Shown here piece after piece: positions 49,826 to 62,480 of a DNA stretch of 64,000 bases. The DNA comes from Pseudoscleropodium purum. Its lineage: Eukaryota; Streptophyta; Bryopsida; Hypnales; Brachytheciaceae. The stretch spans positions 5,704,001-5,768,000 of the forward strand of contig OZ017803.1 in NCBI GenBank assembly GCA_963969395.1, written 5' to 3'. The notes under the pieces were generated by a model, which had not been told where the DNA came from, searched no databases, and was given only the letters and a program-made list of their open reading frames with translations. A program made the translations under genes and the position numbers. Position 1 is the first letter of the stretch. Every line of letters starts with the position of its first letter.

Positions 49826-52219
49826 ATTATTATTTTTGTGAAGATATACGATAATTACCAATATAAAAATTGGTCATAACTTTCCTCTCATGAGTTACAA
49901 TACAATGATTCAACACCTTTCACAAAAGAATACATCTACAAAATATAATTCATATTTTTCTTTATGAAAAAATCAAACTTTCTTTCTTGCCTAAATTGCT
50001 TGAATGTGCTACCAAAATGGAAATAAATAATAACTTTTGAACTAATCCCATAAAATAATTATTGGAATCTCACAAAACAAACCTTCATATGAACAATATG
50101 ATGATTATAAACCAATGTTGTTATGTTGGGCAAGTTTGGGACAGGTTTTGGTCCATCAAACAATTCTTTTTAGACATTTGTTTAGCATATTAGACATTCT
50201 CGTATCATATGCTTGAACATTTCCAAATATTTTAGATATGCACTCAAATATTTTCAAGAATTCTAGATATATTCTAAAAATCTACTTATTAGATATATGC
50301 AAGCGCATGACAACATTTAAGACATTATGTTAGACAGACTATTGTGGTGTTTGGCAAGGCAATGCTAGTAGGAACTTGCCCAACAATGCAAAAATTCATT
50401 TTGGGATTAAAAAAACATTTGATGATTATAAAATAAATAGAATAGCTGATCTTGTATTGTGCAATAATGATTGAGCTATACACCAACGTTTAACTTCTAA
50501 ATGTCTCCAAGACCTTTTTTGAGCTTTGTAGAATTTGCTTCAAATTGAACAAAAAGCCAAATTTTTAATAAGTTTTGTCAATTTAAAAAAAAATTGTAAA
50601 CATGGCATGGGAAAAGAAAATACATCAATGTTACTTATGAACTGAAAGATTATAATTTTTGATCATAACAATGTTGAAATTGTGGAAGTAATTTGAAATC
50701 TTTTAATCTTCTTTTCACATGTCAAATATGAAATTAGTCACCAAAAAAACATGAGGTTAAAGGGCATACCCTGCATAACCTCAATCAATTTAAAGCTTCT
50801 CAAAATCTACTTTACAATTGTTTCCAATAAATTTCTAATGTGATTTTTTCTCAAGATTTAGTGTGTGAGGCTCATTTCCAAAAACTAAGGCATCAACATT
50901 AAAAAATCAAGATTTGCAATGGACACCCTTGTACCAAAACTTGGATAGAAAAATCATAATCATTTGTTTTCAAAATTGGTATTTTGATGTTGAAACTAGA
51001 TTTCAAAAATACAAATTACTAAAAATAGTAATTTGGTTAGGTTTTATTTAACTTCAAAGTATTGTCAACACCAAAATTAAGTGCCTTGGACATTTAGGAG
51101 TTAATTAATGAAATAGTTGTGAAACCAATTTTGTGAATATTGACCCACAATTTGTTGGCTTTGTCTAAAGGATATAGACCATGACATCTACTTTGGTTTT
51201 TGAGTCCTAATTTCTAAATCCTATCTACACCTGCATTCACATTACACAATACAATTAGGGATTGGTTGGAGTGGGGATGTGGGGTCCAACTAATCAATAA
51301 ATTAATATTGTCGTTTATCTAGCAAAGAGCCTCACGTTACACCGGTCTTGTTTGATATTCATTTAATACTTTTTTGAAATTCTAGGGTGATGATACCCTA
51401 AATTGACTGAAGTAACACAAGATTTTTTTCAGTGGGCTCAGCTAGACTAAGTTAGATGGAAAAGTCGGATGCATTCCCGACCTTCAGCTTTCAAGCTGCG
51501 GGTCAAATATTGCCAATAATTTCAAAGGTGGATATCAAATGAATGGACATATTCAATTGTCAAGCTGTCAATACGGTTAGTGCATCTAATTTCAACTCGG
51601 TTACAAGATTCTTCCCATCTATGTACTTATAGGTATACCCAAAATCAACACTTAGGCTTTCACATTCAAAGTGTTTATGTTTTTGACAAAAATCAACATT
51701 TTAAAAGTTCATAGTATATTCGAACTGTGTTCAAGGAATAAAAAACTAAATTTTTATTTAATCCTCTTTCAATTGCCACGGAGTAGTCATTCATTGTATG
51801 AAGAGAGGCATGCTATTTTTCATAGCATGGCATGTTTTGTATTGTGCTATGTTTTCTCTTGAGATTATTGATTGAACATGATTGAACAAGATCCAACCAT
51901 GGAAGTTAATATGTTTAGTTGCAAAAATGTACAATTTTTGTTATGAAGATGACTTTGTTCACCCCTACCATCCCTTAGAAATTAGAATGATATTTCTCAC
52001 AATAGCTAAAGGCTCTATTTTCTTAGTCCCCTATTTATATGTCAAGTCTAAGTTTGGAGAAACTGGTTGTGACACCCACCCACTCATCTACACACACATT
52101 CACTAATTTGCTCCATTGATAGCTTTGTTGATAGCTTTTTCCGACAAGAGTCCTCTAGATTGATCCAAAGATACAAATTTGGACATTTAGTTTTAAAAAA
52201 AGAACTTTGCAATTTGTTC
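49826..52219. other. AT-rich gene-free stretch
   Basis: Diverged repeat DNA; a right-type terminus GGACATTTAGGAGTTAA ends at 51104. No gene seen. Confidence 0.6.
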
Positions 52220-52441
52220 CACTACAAGAAAAAGGGATGTTTTAAATGAGTTTTAAAGTATAATCTTAGAGATAAGATTATAAGTAATGACTTTTAAGGC
52301 CATTTACAACCAAATTTTATTTGAAAGACATGTATTTCTAGTAAAATTTTGTTGAAAATTGCCTTAAAGGTCATTACTTATAATCTTATCTTTATGACTA
52401 TACTTAAAAACTCACTTAAAACACCCCTTTTTCTTGTAGTG
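52220..52441. mobile_element. CACTA-like MITE (CACTACAAGAAAAA termini)
   Basis: It starts CACTACAAGAAAAAGGG and ends CTTTTTCTTGTAGTG, the standard terminus of plant CACTA (En/Spm) elements. The 222-bp sequence is nearly a complete foldback with arms of about 85 bp. The flanking triplets are TTC and TTT, one mismatch from the 3-bp duplication expected of CACTA elements. It has no ORF, so it is non-autonomous. Confidence 0.85.
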
Positions 52442-53459
52442 TTTGATGATTTCCTCAAGCTTGACTTTCTAGTCCAAAAACAACTTTGAATTCAACTTTC
52501 TACCAGAGTCTACAATATTTTTAGTATAAGGTAAGACATGCACATGTAGATCTTTGAGAAATAAAGAGCCTTGTCTAGAGAGTGAAAAGTGGAGCCCAAA
52601 GCCGAAACAGGCATGGCTCCTTATTTCCAAAAGGCCTCAATGCATCTGTCACTTACGCAATGCAAAAGAACTGGCCTTGAGATGCTTGAGGATAATTATG
52701 CAAGCTTGTGGGCAATTATGCATAAGGTCTTTGCTTGAAGTAAAGACATGTTCTCACTCGGTGTTAAAGGTGTTCTTACATAGGGTCATAGGAATGAATT
52801 TAGAACTACTTTTGGACCAGATTCAAATTCTAACCAACACCTCTAACACCAAGTGGGAACATACCCTAAGGCAGATTACAAAAATCATGTGCCCTAAAAA
52901 AAATTGTAATTAAAAGGATGTGTTGAGCCCAAGTCTCTATTTGTATAATGTTGTTGTTTGTTAAATTTTTAGTACTTTGTATGCAATTTAGAACTTGCGG
53001 CTCAAACCCAAAATTCATATTTGTCATAGATTGTGCCTTGACCTCTATGAAGATGTGTGCCACAATTTTTGACTGTGTGAATATCACCTAGAGTAGCGTA
53101 GCTGATCCATTCTTAATCTCCCATTTCTATAGTGTAAATTGTTATGTTTTTGATCACCTATGGTTTAGGTGCAACTCATGTAAAGCAAAACCAAGAGGAG
53201 CATAAAAAATGTCTAGGAGCTATGCATTGAAGCTATAGAGTGATCACAACATGTACATTGAAAGCCATAATCATCATTTATACTTATACTACAAAAATTA
53301 TTTATCTCTAGAAAAAAGTTGCCTTCAACGATGCTAAATCTACAAGCACTATGTTCGCAATTAATCCTTAAATGTCCAAATTGCATTTTTTTTGGCAACA
53401 TAGTAATTTTGGACAACTCACTACAAATGAAATTTTAATTTTTTAATTTTTAAAATTTT
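52442..53459. other. Gene-free stretch
   Basis: The 119-codon plus-strand ORF (52554-52913) has no recognisable family. A block at about 52.98-53.09 kb (AACTTGCGGCTCAAACCCAA, then TTGTGCCTTGACCTCT) recurs diverged at about 54.60-54.67 kb (AACATGCGGCCCGAACCCCA, then TTGTGCCTTGACCTTT), so both belong to a dispersed repeat. Confidence 0.5.
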
Positions 53460-54294
53460 CACATGACATATATTCAAGGAGTAGCCTTAAAGCTCAACAA
53501 TTTTTTATAATTTTTGACTACATGGTTAATAGGTTATTGTATGATATGTACTTTTCAATACATGGTGGGCAGTATAAAAGTTTTTTCAAAATCACTTTTT
53601 TAAGAATAAAAATTTGAAATTGATTATCTAGATTTATATATAAGTGACAAGCTTTAAATCATTCCATTTTGATTAATGAGATGAAAGTTACGAGGAGTTT
53701 TAGTTTGTGGGTAGTTATGAATTCTCTACTCTAAAATAAACTTTGAAGTTGATATTTAATACAATTTTCAATATTTTTTGAAAAAAATAAAATCATAAGA
53801 TGTGGATTTTTTATTACAACATTGTGATCATTGGGATTGGCATTTTTCAATTCTATAACAAAATTCTCAACAATTTAGTATTTTGAATCATTCTCTACTT
53901 CTTTCTATATACTATTTTCCCCCTATATGTTGTACAATTTCAAATGATCTAAACTTTTTTAAGCATGTAGCTAACTTGCCTTGAAGAATGAATCCAAAGA
54001 AGTACTAATATTTGGGACATTTTTTATGCAAATGTGATCTTTCTGAAGTGCTACCTAGTTTTTCTCAAAGCCAAAAAAAGGATTTTTGTCACTTCAAATG
54101 CTAATATCTTGCAATCTACACAGTGGAAATTTCTGAAATTTTTTCTACATCTTTTCAAATTAGAATACTACAAGATCCTATGGTTGCATGTGTCCAAATT
54201 TTTTTTATCCTAAAATTTGATACTTGCACTAGAAATGGCACTTTTGGAGCATTTTTTTTTTGTGAAAACATAGTCCTAAACATTTAAGGGTTAA
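53460..54294 (-). repeat. Dispersed AT-rich repeat, copy 2
   Basis: On the minus strand it begins TTAACCCTTAAATGTTTAGG at 54294 and then follows the order of the 29.6-30.4-kb copy. Its start resembles TTAACCCCTAAAGTTCTTTG at about 14037, which indicates a family with TTAACCC-type ends. Confidence 0.7.
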
Positions 54295-55120
54295 ATATTC
54301 CACTGTCATTTCAATTCCTACAATTTAGAGGTGAAAAACATTGATCTAGTACACTCTCACAAATCATCATCAACTGCCTAAATTAGCATTTGCCACACAC
54401 TGCATTGCAATCTAAAGTAAGCTTAACCATTGAACAATTATTTTTGCAATTTTTGGGGCTAGTGATTTACACTATAATAGAAAAGGATGATTTCGAGGGT
54501 CACCCCTTCGGCGTTTAAGGGTTAAATTACCCTACTCCAAGTGAAGAAGACGTCAAATTCCTTACTTGGTGATATTCCAATACTTTGGTGCAGTTCAGAA
54601 CATGCGGCCCGAACCCCAAATTCATAGTTCTACCTGTCCTTACTTAGTTTGTGCCTTGACCTTTGTCACATTTTTTGACTGTGAATATCATCCTGTTTAC
54701 CGAAATGGACGTTACAACTTCAAATCAGCGGAAATGGAGCTCAGCTTAAAAGCTTACTTCATCAGGAGAAATCCATCCAGTAACTGAAGGAGATTGGCCT
54801 GTCAATGTCCTTTTTTTTTGTTTCTGTCCAAATTAATTCCACTCCCATTCTCTCACTCCTGTCACTGAACTCATTGCCATTATGGAATTCTCCGTCAGAT
54901 GGATGAACATTTTGGATTTCTCCTGTGACACATATGTACAGTCGATCGATATAATTGCATTGATGAAGCTTGCAGCGACTGACTTCTGTGCTACATAGTA
55001 CACCCATACACAAGTAATGTAACACAACCTTACAATGAATTTAAATACTCCATTGCAATCTGTCATACGTCCACCATTGCTATATATATATATATATATA
55101 TATATAAACAAGTTAATAAA
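54295..55120. other. 3' flank of the C2HC gene
   Basis: It holds a right-type terminus (GGCGTTTAAGGGTTAA, ending at 54524), the second copy of the GCGGCCCGAACCCC block, the TA microsatellite and probable 3' UTR. No other gene. Confidence 0.5.
55080..55106. repeat. TA dinucleotide microsatellite
   Basis: An uninterrupted TA run lies just downstream of the stop codon of the C2HC gene, so it is probably in its 3' UTR or immediate 3' flank. Confidence 0.9.
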
Positions 55121-58100
55121 TTAATAGAACCCTGGGCTCCTGCGGTGGTGCCTCTGCAGCTCACCTCGTGTCGCCCCTCTCTGGAAGAGCGTACCGCCAG
55201 CAGCAGGCTGCTTTGAAACTGGCACAGGCTTATTATTATTAGCGAGCGAGACGAAATCCAGCGCGCGCTCGACGTGGGAGGAACGGAGAGCGTTGACGGA
55301 GGACTGTCTGCTGCTGGGCATGGGCACCTGGGAATTCGAACGGGAGGCGTTGGTGGAGTTGATCTGCCGTGCGGGATTTGCAGGGACGCTTGACGTCGTC
55401 GACTTTACTGGCACGAACCATTCTCTTGCTGCTGCTGCAGTAGTACTACTGCTCTTGTGATTTGGGTGAGTCCGAGGCATGGGTAGATTTGTATTCCCCC
55501 TGCTGTGCGTTTTCCATATTTCTCCAAATGTGGTCACGAGAGCTGCGTTGTCACCACCTGATTCTGCCACAACATGCCGTTTCACTTCATGTTAATTAAG
55601 TCCAGGAGGAGAGGGAATCGAAGTAAGCTTACGTCCTGTAATCGTATTAGTTAAAAGGTCAAGAGATTGGCACTCTCTAGGTGCCTGTTTGGGACATCAG
55701 ATCTGCACTAGTCCTAGTTTTTGAGCTTTGTGCACTTGTGTTTTGAAATACAGTCAGCTCACTTATTGGATTCCCTGTGTGGAAACTGGGCACAGCGGGT
55801 ACACGGTCCTTACACGATGACACCAATCATAGGACTGTGTTCTTGCAGTATACATTTTTCACACAAGGGTTCATTGTGAGCCAACTGTGAGGAATCCTTG
55901 AATGTAATTTTTTAACAAGGTTGAGCTCGATTCGAACAAGGTAGAGTTTCTCAAGACAACAAGCCGTTGTCGTCACATGTGAGAGCTAGTATGTGAGAGC
56001 TTTGATTTTGCTTGACTTGCTCTGATTTGGTACGACTTAATTTGCTTTGAACAACCTTGGTTGGCTCTGTTCTCATAAGGTGTCATGCCAGTACTGAGGT
56101 ACGAGCACCCATTGCCAGCACTCCCTAAATACAAACACCTAAAATATGAGCATGGCTAGCAAGCAAGGCATGGTAATTAAATGGCACTCGTCGTGACTCA
56201 AATGAACTTAGCCTGAAGTCAATATCTCTCCATTTGGGGGTTGAAGTTCAACTTTCGCTAAAACATTACATGTTATTCCTTCGTCCAAATTCCAGTCAGT
56301 GGAAATTAAGGGTGCACTTCCCATTCTAAAGGGTGTCCCGAAGATACCCAAATTGATCAGAGCTAGTGTAGCAAAGCATTTTAAGGAGATACAAAGGATG
56401 CAATGTTAGAAAAGCAGACATACCAACAGATCCGTGAGCAGATCCTATGATTCCACGTCTGTTCTGGAAGGAGTTTCTGGAGCCTGGTTGGCTGTTCTTG
56501 TGCAAGCGCTGCATCATTCAAACAATGCTGCCATTAGTAAGTCAAATTCCAGCAATTGCTACCTTCAGGATGTTAACACAGCATCACAACTTCTGCTTTC
56601 TTAACCCTGAAACGCCTGGGCCTATGGCCACTGGTTTCACACGGTATTGTCCTCACTTAGTTTGTTGCCACTTTGTATGTAGATGTGTATGAAAATTTTT
56701 ATTTTTATTTTTTAGAGATGTAGCTACATGTTTTCTATACTTCATGAAAATTTTAAATTTTTTTGAGAATTTTTCTTTTTATGCAAATTTTTGAAGAAAA
56801 AGTGAAGAAAAAATCATATCAAATAAAAAATTATCTCAAAAAATATGAAAATTTCACCATGTGTTTACATTACAGTGAAAAACATCATGGTGTAAATTCA
56901 GTTTCTGTGTCATTATATACTTCTCATTTAATTCTCATTAAAAATACAATTAAAGTTCAAATTACAATAAAATATTCAATTTTACGAATTGGAGTAGAAA
57001 CTAGAGTAGAAGACCTTCATTTCATTAGTTAGACTCAAACTCAAAAAAAGTCATTTTCAAGGAGAAATTTCAGATTTACTCAATTTCCCAAAATACACTG
57101 AAATGGCAAATTTTGCCATCCGTTTTTTTTCATTACTTCTCAATTATATGGAAATAAACATCAAATAGACCCAAAACTCCATTAGACACTCTTAGTAACT
57201 CAACATACAAGGTCATTAAAAAAAAGAATGGATGAAAAATCTACTATTGAGGTCTTCTTATGACCATCTGAAATCATCTAAAAGCCACGAAATGGTTCCC
57301 TGGGCGTTCCAAGGTTCCAGGTGACAACATAGCATTGGATATAGAGAGTTGACTATTCTTGCCTCCTTTAGGGTCATTTTTAGATTTGTGATTGAGATTC
57401 AAGCATTGAAATTAAGTCCCATTATGTGAGTACAATCTCATTATGCAAAAAAACATCTCTTGCCACTCTCGTGTCTTTTATTTTTTTTAAAAGGTCCAAA
57501 AAACATCACCCATCTTTCTTTGCAAAACTAGAATGGGTTCAGAGGAAGCAAGAAGTAGAGCCTTGTTATGAGATAAAATTGTAAACTCTAGACATTCTTT
57601 TCATGATGAGATTGTATATTCTTGTAACAAATTACAAGCCTCTCTATATCGAATGAGGGATTACCTTCAACATCAATTCCAAACACTTTTATAACATTCA
57701 CATTTGCTTTGTTGTGCTAATAGATACACATAAATATGCGAATTACATTTCATCCTCACCATCCAATACCCTAGTCCCCTTCCCTTCCCATTTCCTTGAA
57801 TTATTTCATTTCTTTCCTTCCTTGAGGTCCACCATGCCATTGCAACACAAGGACTTTGAAGATGTTTTTCTAAGATTTGATGGATGACCTTCAAGTTTAT
57901 TATAGAAATGAAGAATGCACCTATCCAATAAAAAACTGGGTCATTTTGGGATGACTACCTTGGTAGTAGGTCTTGTCCTTTCAAGGTTAATGAAATTGCA
58001 CCAATTTCACTAATTAAATTGACGTTCTTCAATACATTAAATGATCTTCATTAACCCTGCAAGGACACTATAGCCAAAAAGTGGCTGATGGATCGCTTTC

Positions 58101-61100
58101 TAGATCACTGTAGAAATGAAGAATGCACCAATTGGTTCAAAAAATAGATCATTGATTTTTATTGGTTTCTTCATAACCTTAACCCTGAAAGGATGAGACC
58201 TATCACCAGGATACTTTCTCAAATTAAAACTAATGCGCGTACCGGATTTGTGCCTCCTCTGGACGAGAATTTCGTCTCCGCTTGCAAGCACCACTCTTGC
58301 GCACTCGGCTTGTGCCGCACAACGGGAAGCTTGTTGCCTTCACTTTCATCAAATGGAGATCCACCTGCACCTGTCCATGTGGGCCTCTGAGTCGACTTCA
58401 GCTTGGGTTTCGCCTTCGGCGGAGGCCGGCAAAGGCGTAAAGGTAAAGGCGGCTTCTCTGCATCAAACCATCGATCCCCAACAAGCCCCTTCAGCTGTAC
58501 GTTGCATTTGGTGCCTCAATCTGAAGAACTCAAGCCTCGGCACAAAATGAATCAAAATACGAGTCTCAAAAGGTGTTAAAGAAACTAGCTCATCAAAGAA
58601 AGGAATGGGTCTGTGCATTAATTCAACAGATGGTTTAATACTTCACAAACATTGGCACTGGTATGCATGCGAGTATGAACTCAATAATAATCGATTACAT
58701 CGATCATATTGTGTACGTTGGTCGCAACCAGTAAAAAGGAATGGGTCTGTGCATTCAACAGTACTATCAGAGTCATTATAAACAACGATAATGTTTTGTT
58801 GAACTCATAACCAAGATGAAGACGACTTCTATTGTGGGACTGGCTGCCGGTGTTGCAAGCTGTAGAAGTTTCTTAAGCGTGATGCTTTTGAGGGGGATGC
58901 TTTGAGTGCAGGTCTTACGTGGACGTGGTTAGAGCCGTGACTGCGATCTATGCAATCCACCAAAGTCTAGCAATTCAAGACGCATTCCACCAAGGCAGTT
59001 GGCTTCGCTCATGCAAGACATCAGCTCAGGAGTAGATGAAATTGAATGTAATTGTTTGTAAGACCATGTGTGGGAGTAAAGATGTAATAGAAGTGGTGAT
59101 TTGTTTCAATTATTTGAAGCTAAAATGGAAACAAACTCTAGTTCTGGATTTTGGATGGAATTATCTATTACAGAAATAAAGAAAGACTCAATTCATATAC
59201 TATTAATTGGTAAGAGTTGCTAAACACCCAAAGCACTCGTCAGATATATAGCAAGCAGAGAGAGAGAGAGAGGACTACTCAAACAAACACTCTCCCTAAA
59301 CTAGGTAAATTAAATGTACAGCACACAACGCGATAGACAAGGTCTGTGAAGGAGAGTCAAACTGATTGATAAGAAGAAAACAGCAATTTCTTTATATTGG
59401 AGGGATATCGGCACTTTCCAAGATGGACACCTTGAAACCTAAATCTACATCAAACTTAGGTTTTAGAGCTTTCCGTGGTTTAGTTTCACTATTCTGGCCC
59501 CCTAATTTTTACCAATGAAATGAAATTGATATTAGCCAAGTAATGTTGGGCCTGAAACCATTGTGATTACAGAGTTTGTTGTGAGGTAGTTCTACAAACT
59601 ACTCCTAATGGATGTAGGTATGTGATTATTATTCTGTGGGTAATGCAGTTTGAGGCTCTAAACTTGAGAAGTCATGGGAGAAGAACAATACCCACTTGCT
59701 TTTCCATGCATGGACCCAGCGACAGCACCAGGAACAAGTCTGTTGGTGAGTGAAAATTTAATGAGGCCTGTGCCAGCGGGCTTGGCCGGTTTTGCTGCAG
59801 TGCAGCCTTTCTGATGAGTCTTGAAGGGTTTGGGCAAGAAACGTCTCTGACAATTAGGACATTGCTCCAAGGTCTGCTCAAATGCTGCATAAGCTCTGCA
59901 ATGCAAGAGAGAAATCCATTAAGTCGTCTTGAGTTTGATGTAGAGACTGGTCGAGAAAATTGAAAGGCAAACAACGAACAACATTAAAAAAGCTCGGGAA
60001 TCAAGTCTAACATGCAGATCATATGGCAAGTGGAGAGGTTTTTTTTATTGGATTCTATGCTTGACCACTTTCATCTTGCGTTCTCAATTTCATCCTCCTT
60101 GATTTTTGTACTCTCGTGCCTTGTTTTCTCTACTTAATCCTATAAGGACGAAGGAGACCACTTTCAGGCGGCCTGATGTTTTTTTAACAGTTTTGAAGTG
60201 TTAATATGGGGATTAATCTCTCTGTTCAGGTGGTAATTCTTTGAGCCAACACATGCTAATTTCTTCAATCAATCTACTGATATGAAGACTTTTTACATGT
60301 AATTTATACTTTTCACAATATGACCAATCAAAATGAGCAATTTGAAATTATGAATCTGTCGTCCTTAATGGGTTAATAAAAATCTCTAATACATATAATT
60401 TTGCACTCTCCCTGCTTGAAATTCAATAGACCAAAACCGAAGTGCAACTGAGAATGGCATGTCTACAGTTGGAATAAACGGTGAGTTTGAGCTTACTCAA
60501 CATTGAAGCTCTCGAATGCTCGGGTGCCACCACTCCCAATGGCTTTCTCGGCATTAGGTTGAGGAGGTAGAGCCCGCCTTTCGTTCTTGGGCCTCTTCTC
60601 CTCTTCAAGCAACCACTTCTTCTGGCATTGTGGAATGTGAATACTCAAACTGCATTTGCCAATAGAAGAAGTTAGAGCTTCCTCATGTTTTCAGATTAGG
60701 GTTTCATGATACATTTGCTGTGGATCACATGAGTGGGTTTCAGAGGACAGTTGCCCTTTCATGTGACGCAGTGATATTCTTCAACGATGATAAACTCATC
60801 TTCACGCTTTGTGATTGGACACTAACCTTCATGTTTCCAACAGTGGAACCTTATCCTCATCATCTTCACTTTTTCAACAGTGGAAACTCATCTTCATGCT
60901 TGGAAGAATAGACAACGATCATCTACCACTATCAAGCAGGAAATTGAGAGAAGATGTGATTTTCAAGTGCCCACCACTATTTACCCTCTTATTGGTCCTC
61001 TTACTGGTCCTCCTATTGCAGGGTTGGAAGCATTTTTACATTTTGCATTCGACTACTACTATGAAACTCACTATTCCGAATGTAACATTTTCGTGAAATT

Positions 61101-61207
61101 CACGTGAGTGACGTTGATTACCTCTTGCGGCCATATTCCCGCCCGCAAAGGTAGCATATGAGCATCCGAGGTCTGTTTCCAAGCCTGCACACCGGCCCTG
61201 GTTCCAT
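55121..61207 (-). CDS. ZNF474-like protein with two C2HC zinc fingers and a basic low-complexity tail (6 exons)
   Basis: Exons: 61207-61122, 60649-60497, 59895-59696, 58457-58243, 56508-56424, 55557-55121; every junction is GT/AG and the phases match, giving 391 residues. Finger 1 is C18-X2-C21-X11-H33-X3-C37 (ICYLCGREYGRK, SIHIPQC) and finger 2 is C92-X2-C95-X11-H107-X3-C111 (CPNCQRRFLPKPFKTHQKGC). The spacing and the CxxCGREYG wording are those of the ZNF474/ZC2HC1 family. Residues 148-391 are Pro/Ser/Lys/Arg-rich, with no domain I recognise. The ATG at 61207 follows an in-frame stop in the genomic sequence, so it is a reasonable start, though an upstream exon is possible. The joins within exons 1-3 are strong. 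The link from exon 3 to exon 4 uses the donor GCAA|GTGGGT and is less certain: if unspliced, the ORF stops at 59658, giving 158 residues, and exons 4-6 would be a separate gene. Two TTAA-bounded insertions lie in introns 2 and 4. The biochemical function is unknown; the animal member is testis-expressed. Confidence 0.7.
56601..57990. mobile_element. TTAA-bounded piggyBac-like element in intron 4 of the C2HC gene
   Basis: It begins TTAACCCTGAAACGCC and its right end reverse-complements to TTAACCTTGAAAGGAC; 13 of 16 bases agree. The 1390-bp interior is AT-rich without a credible transposase ORF (longest about 89 codons). It sits wholly between exons 4 and 5. Confidence 0.5.
58051..58200 (+). 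repeat. Two further left-type TTAACCC termini and a 42-bp shared block
   Basis: TTAACCCTGCAAGGAC starts at 58051 and TTAACCCTGAAAGGATG at 58179, both in the left orientation and without an obvious right partner. Between them, 58102-58143 is identical over 42 bp to the reverse complement of 16181-16222; part of it (TAGAAATGAAGAATGCACC) recurs near 57903. Confidence 0.5.
60134..60376. mobile_element. TTAA-bounded piggyBac-like MITE in intron 2 of the C2HC gene
   Basis: The left end is TTAATCCTATAAGGACGA and the right end, reverse-complemented, is TTAACCCATTAAGGACGA; 15 of the first 18 bases agree and both ends carry TTAA. At 243 bp with no ORF it would be non-autonomous. TTAA target plus a CCC-type terminus is the piggyBac signature, inferred from termini only. 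Confidence 0.6.
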
Positions 61208-62480
61208 TTTTCTCCTCCACAGCCTTGCCAAACTATGCAATGGTCAATCAGAGGACAAACAAATAGCGCCCTCACGACAAAGCCCACCTTGCAATCCCAT
61301 GTTCAGCATAATTCTCGTGTGCGGTAAAGCCTCATAGAAGTTCCATCTCTAACTACTACACTTTCAGATCCATGAATGCCTTCCGAACACCCTCACAGGA
61401 AGTCATAGCGCTTGGTCTTCAAAAGCTGTTTGCGTCACTACTACATGAGGTCAGACACCATGTGATGGGAAGAAAGAGGAAGGACTTTCATACGAACCGT
61501 GTGTTCTATTACAGTCAATTCTTCACGATGAATCTAGGAGCATTCTTCATGAATTTCTGAGGAAACGCGCACTCTCACTGACTTTAGCACGTCTACTAAC
61601 TTACATGAGCAAGAGAAGGAACGAAACCCTAATACACTTTAATAGGAGAATGAGAGCTTCAGTAGAACTCACTGAATTTCTGCGTTGGTTACTAGTTACT
61701 ACCTGAATACTGGACTCATGCTCAGGTCAGTTTTATCTTGTCAGGTAGAGTAGCATGACTTGCCAATTCGAACAGGCTCTAAGAGAATCTATCCCATGTG
61801 ATATTTCACAGAAGTATTTTGCTCATTAGCATGGACGCGTTATGAAAATGTAAAACTGCCTAGTCCACGCAATCTCAAATACGATACTCCCTCATATCGA
61901 GTTGTAACACTCATATTTTGAAACGTAACGATATTCACACCAAAAAGGCACGGGGATTTAAAAAGATTGTAGATTCACAGTAAAAGCTATTTGATGTAAT
62001 CTCCATTCATGCACGTCAGAAGATGCGTCAGATGCGTAATGCAGATGATTTCCCCCATAAAAACCTGACTCCAAAAACACAGTTGAACTCACCAAAATTC
62101 ATGTGAATGCCACAAATTCTACATCTTGAAGCTCATAGGACAGATATAGCCAATCAACGTCTACAGGCACATCCATCAACAAGGATGGTAGTTGGAGGAA
62201 AGGAATGAGAAGCCTCTGCTTCTGTGGACAGAGCCAACGAAAATGCAGGATATACGAAAATTCGAGCAGTCTAAACAGCGAGATGTATACAATTAAAAAG
62301 CATACTGCCCAAGATATTCCAATACTATACACGATACACCGTGCGTGTCCTTTGGCAACAAGTTGGTGAATCGCCGTGCATCCATTACATAATTTCATCG
62401 TTACATGCGTCAGCAAGGGACCCAAACAACGTCAAGGGCTAATCAGGATCAAATCTCCACAACAAGACTCCGCGATCGTT
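61208..62480. other. Intergenic stretch between the C2HC gene and RPL37
   Basis: It would contain the promoter of the C2HC gene and the RPL37 3' UTR. Short ORFs (62 codons at 61372-61560 plus; 108 codons at 62099-62425 minus) are unrecognised. There is an alternative upstream ATG followed by a donor-like G|GTGGGC near 61290. Confidence 0.5.

Noticed and set aside
58193..58550. Plus-strand ORFs of 65 and 105 codons
   Set aside because: They are antisense shadows of exon 4 of the C2HC gene, which has splice signals and matching phase on the minus strand.
58900..59030. Possible extra minus-strand exon with a strong GTAAGA donor
   Set aside because: No frame joins the neighbouring C2HC exons in phase without a stop.
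62099..62425. 108-codon minus-strand ORF
   Set aside because: Directly downstream of the RPL37 stop, most likely 3' UTR, with no recognisable domain.
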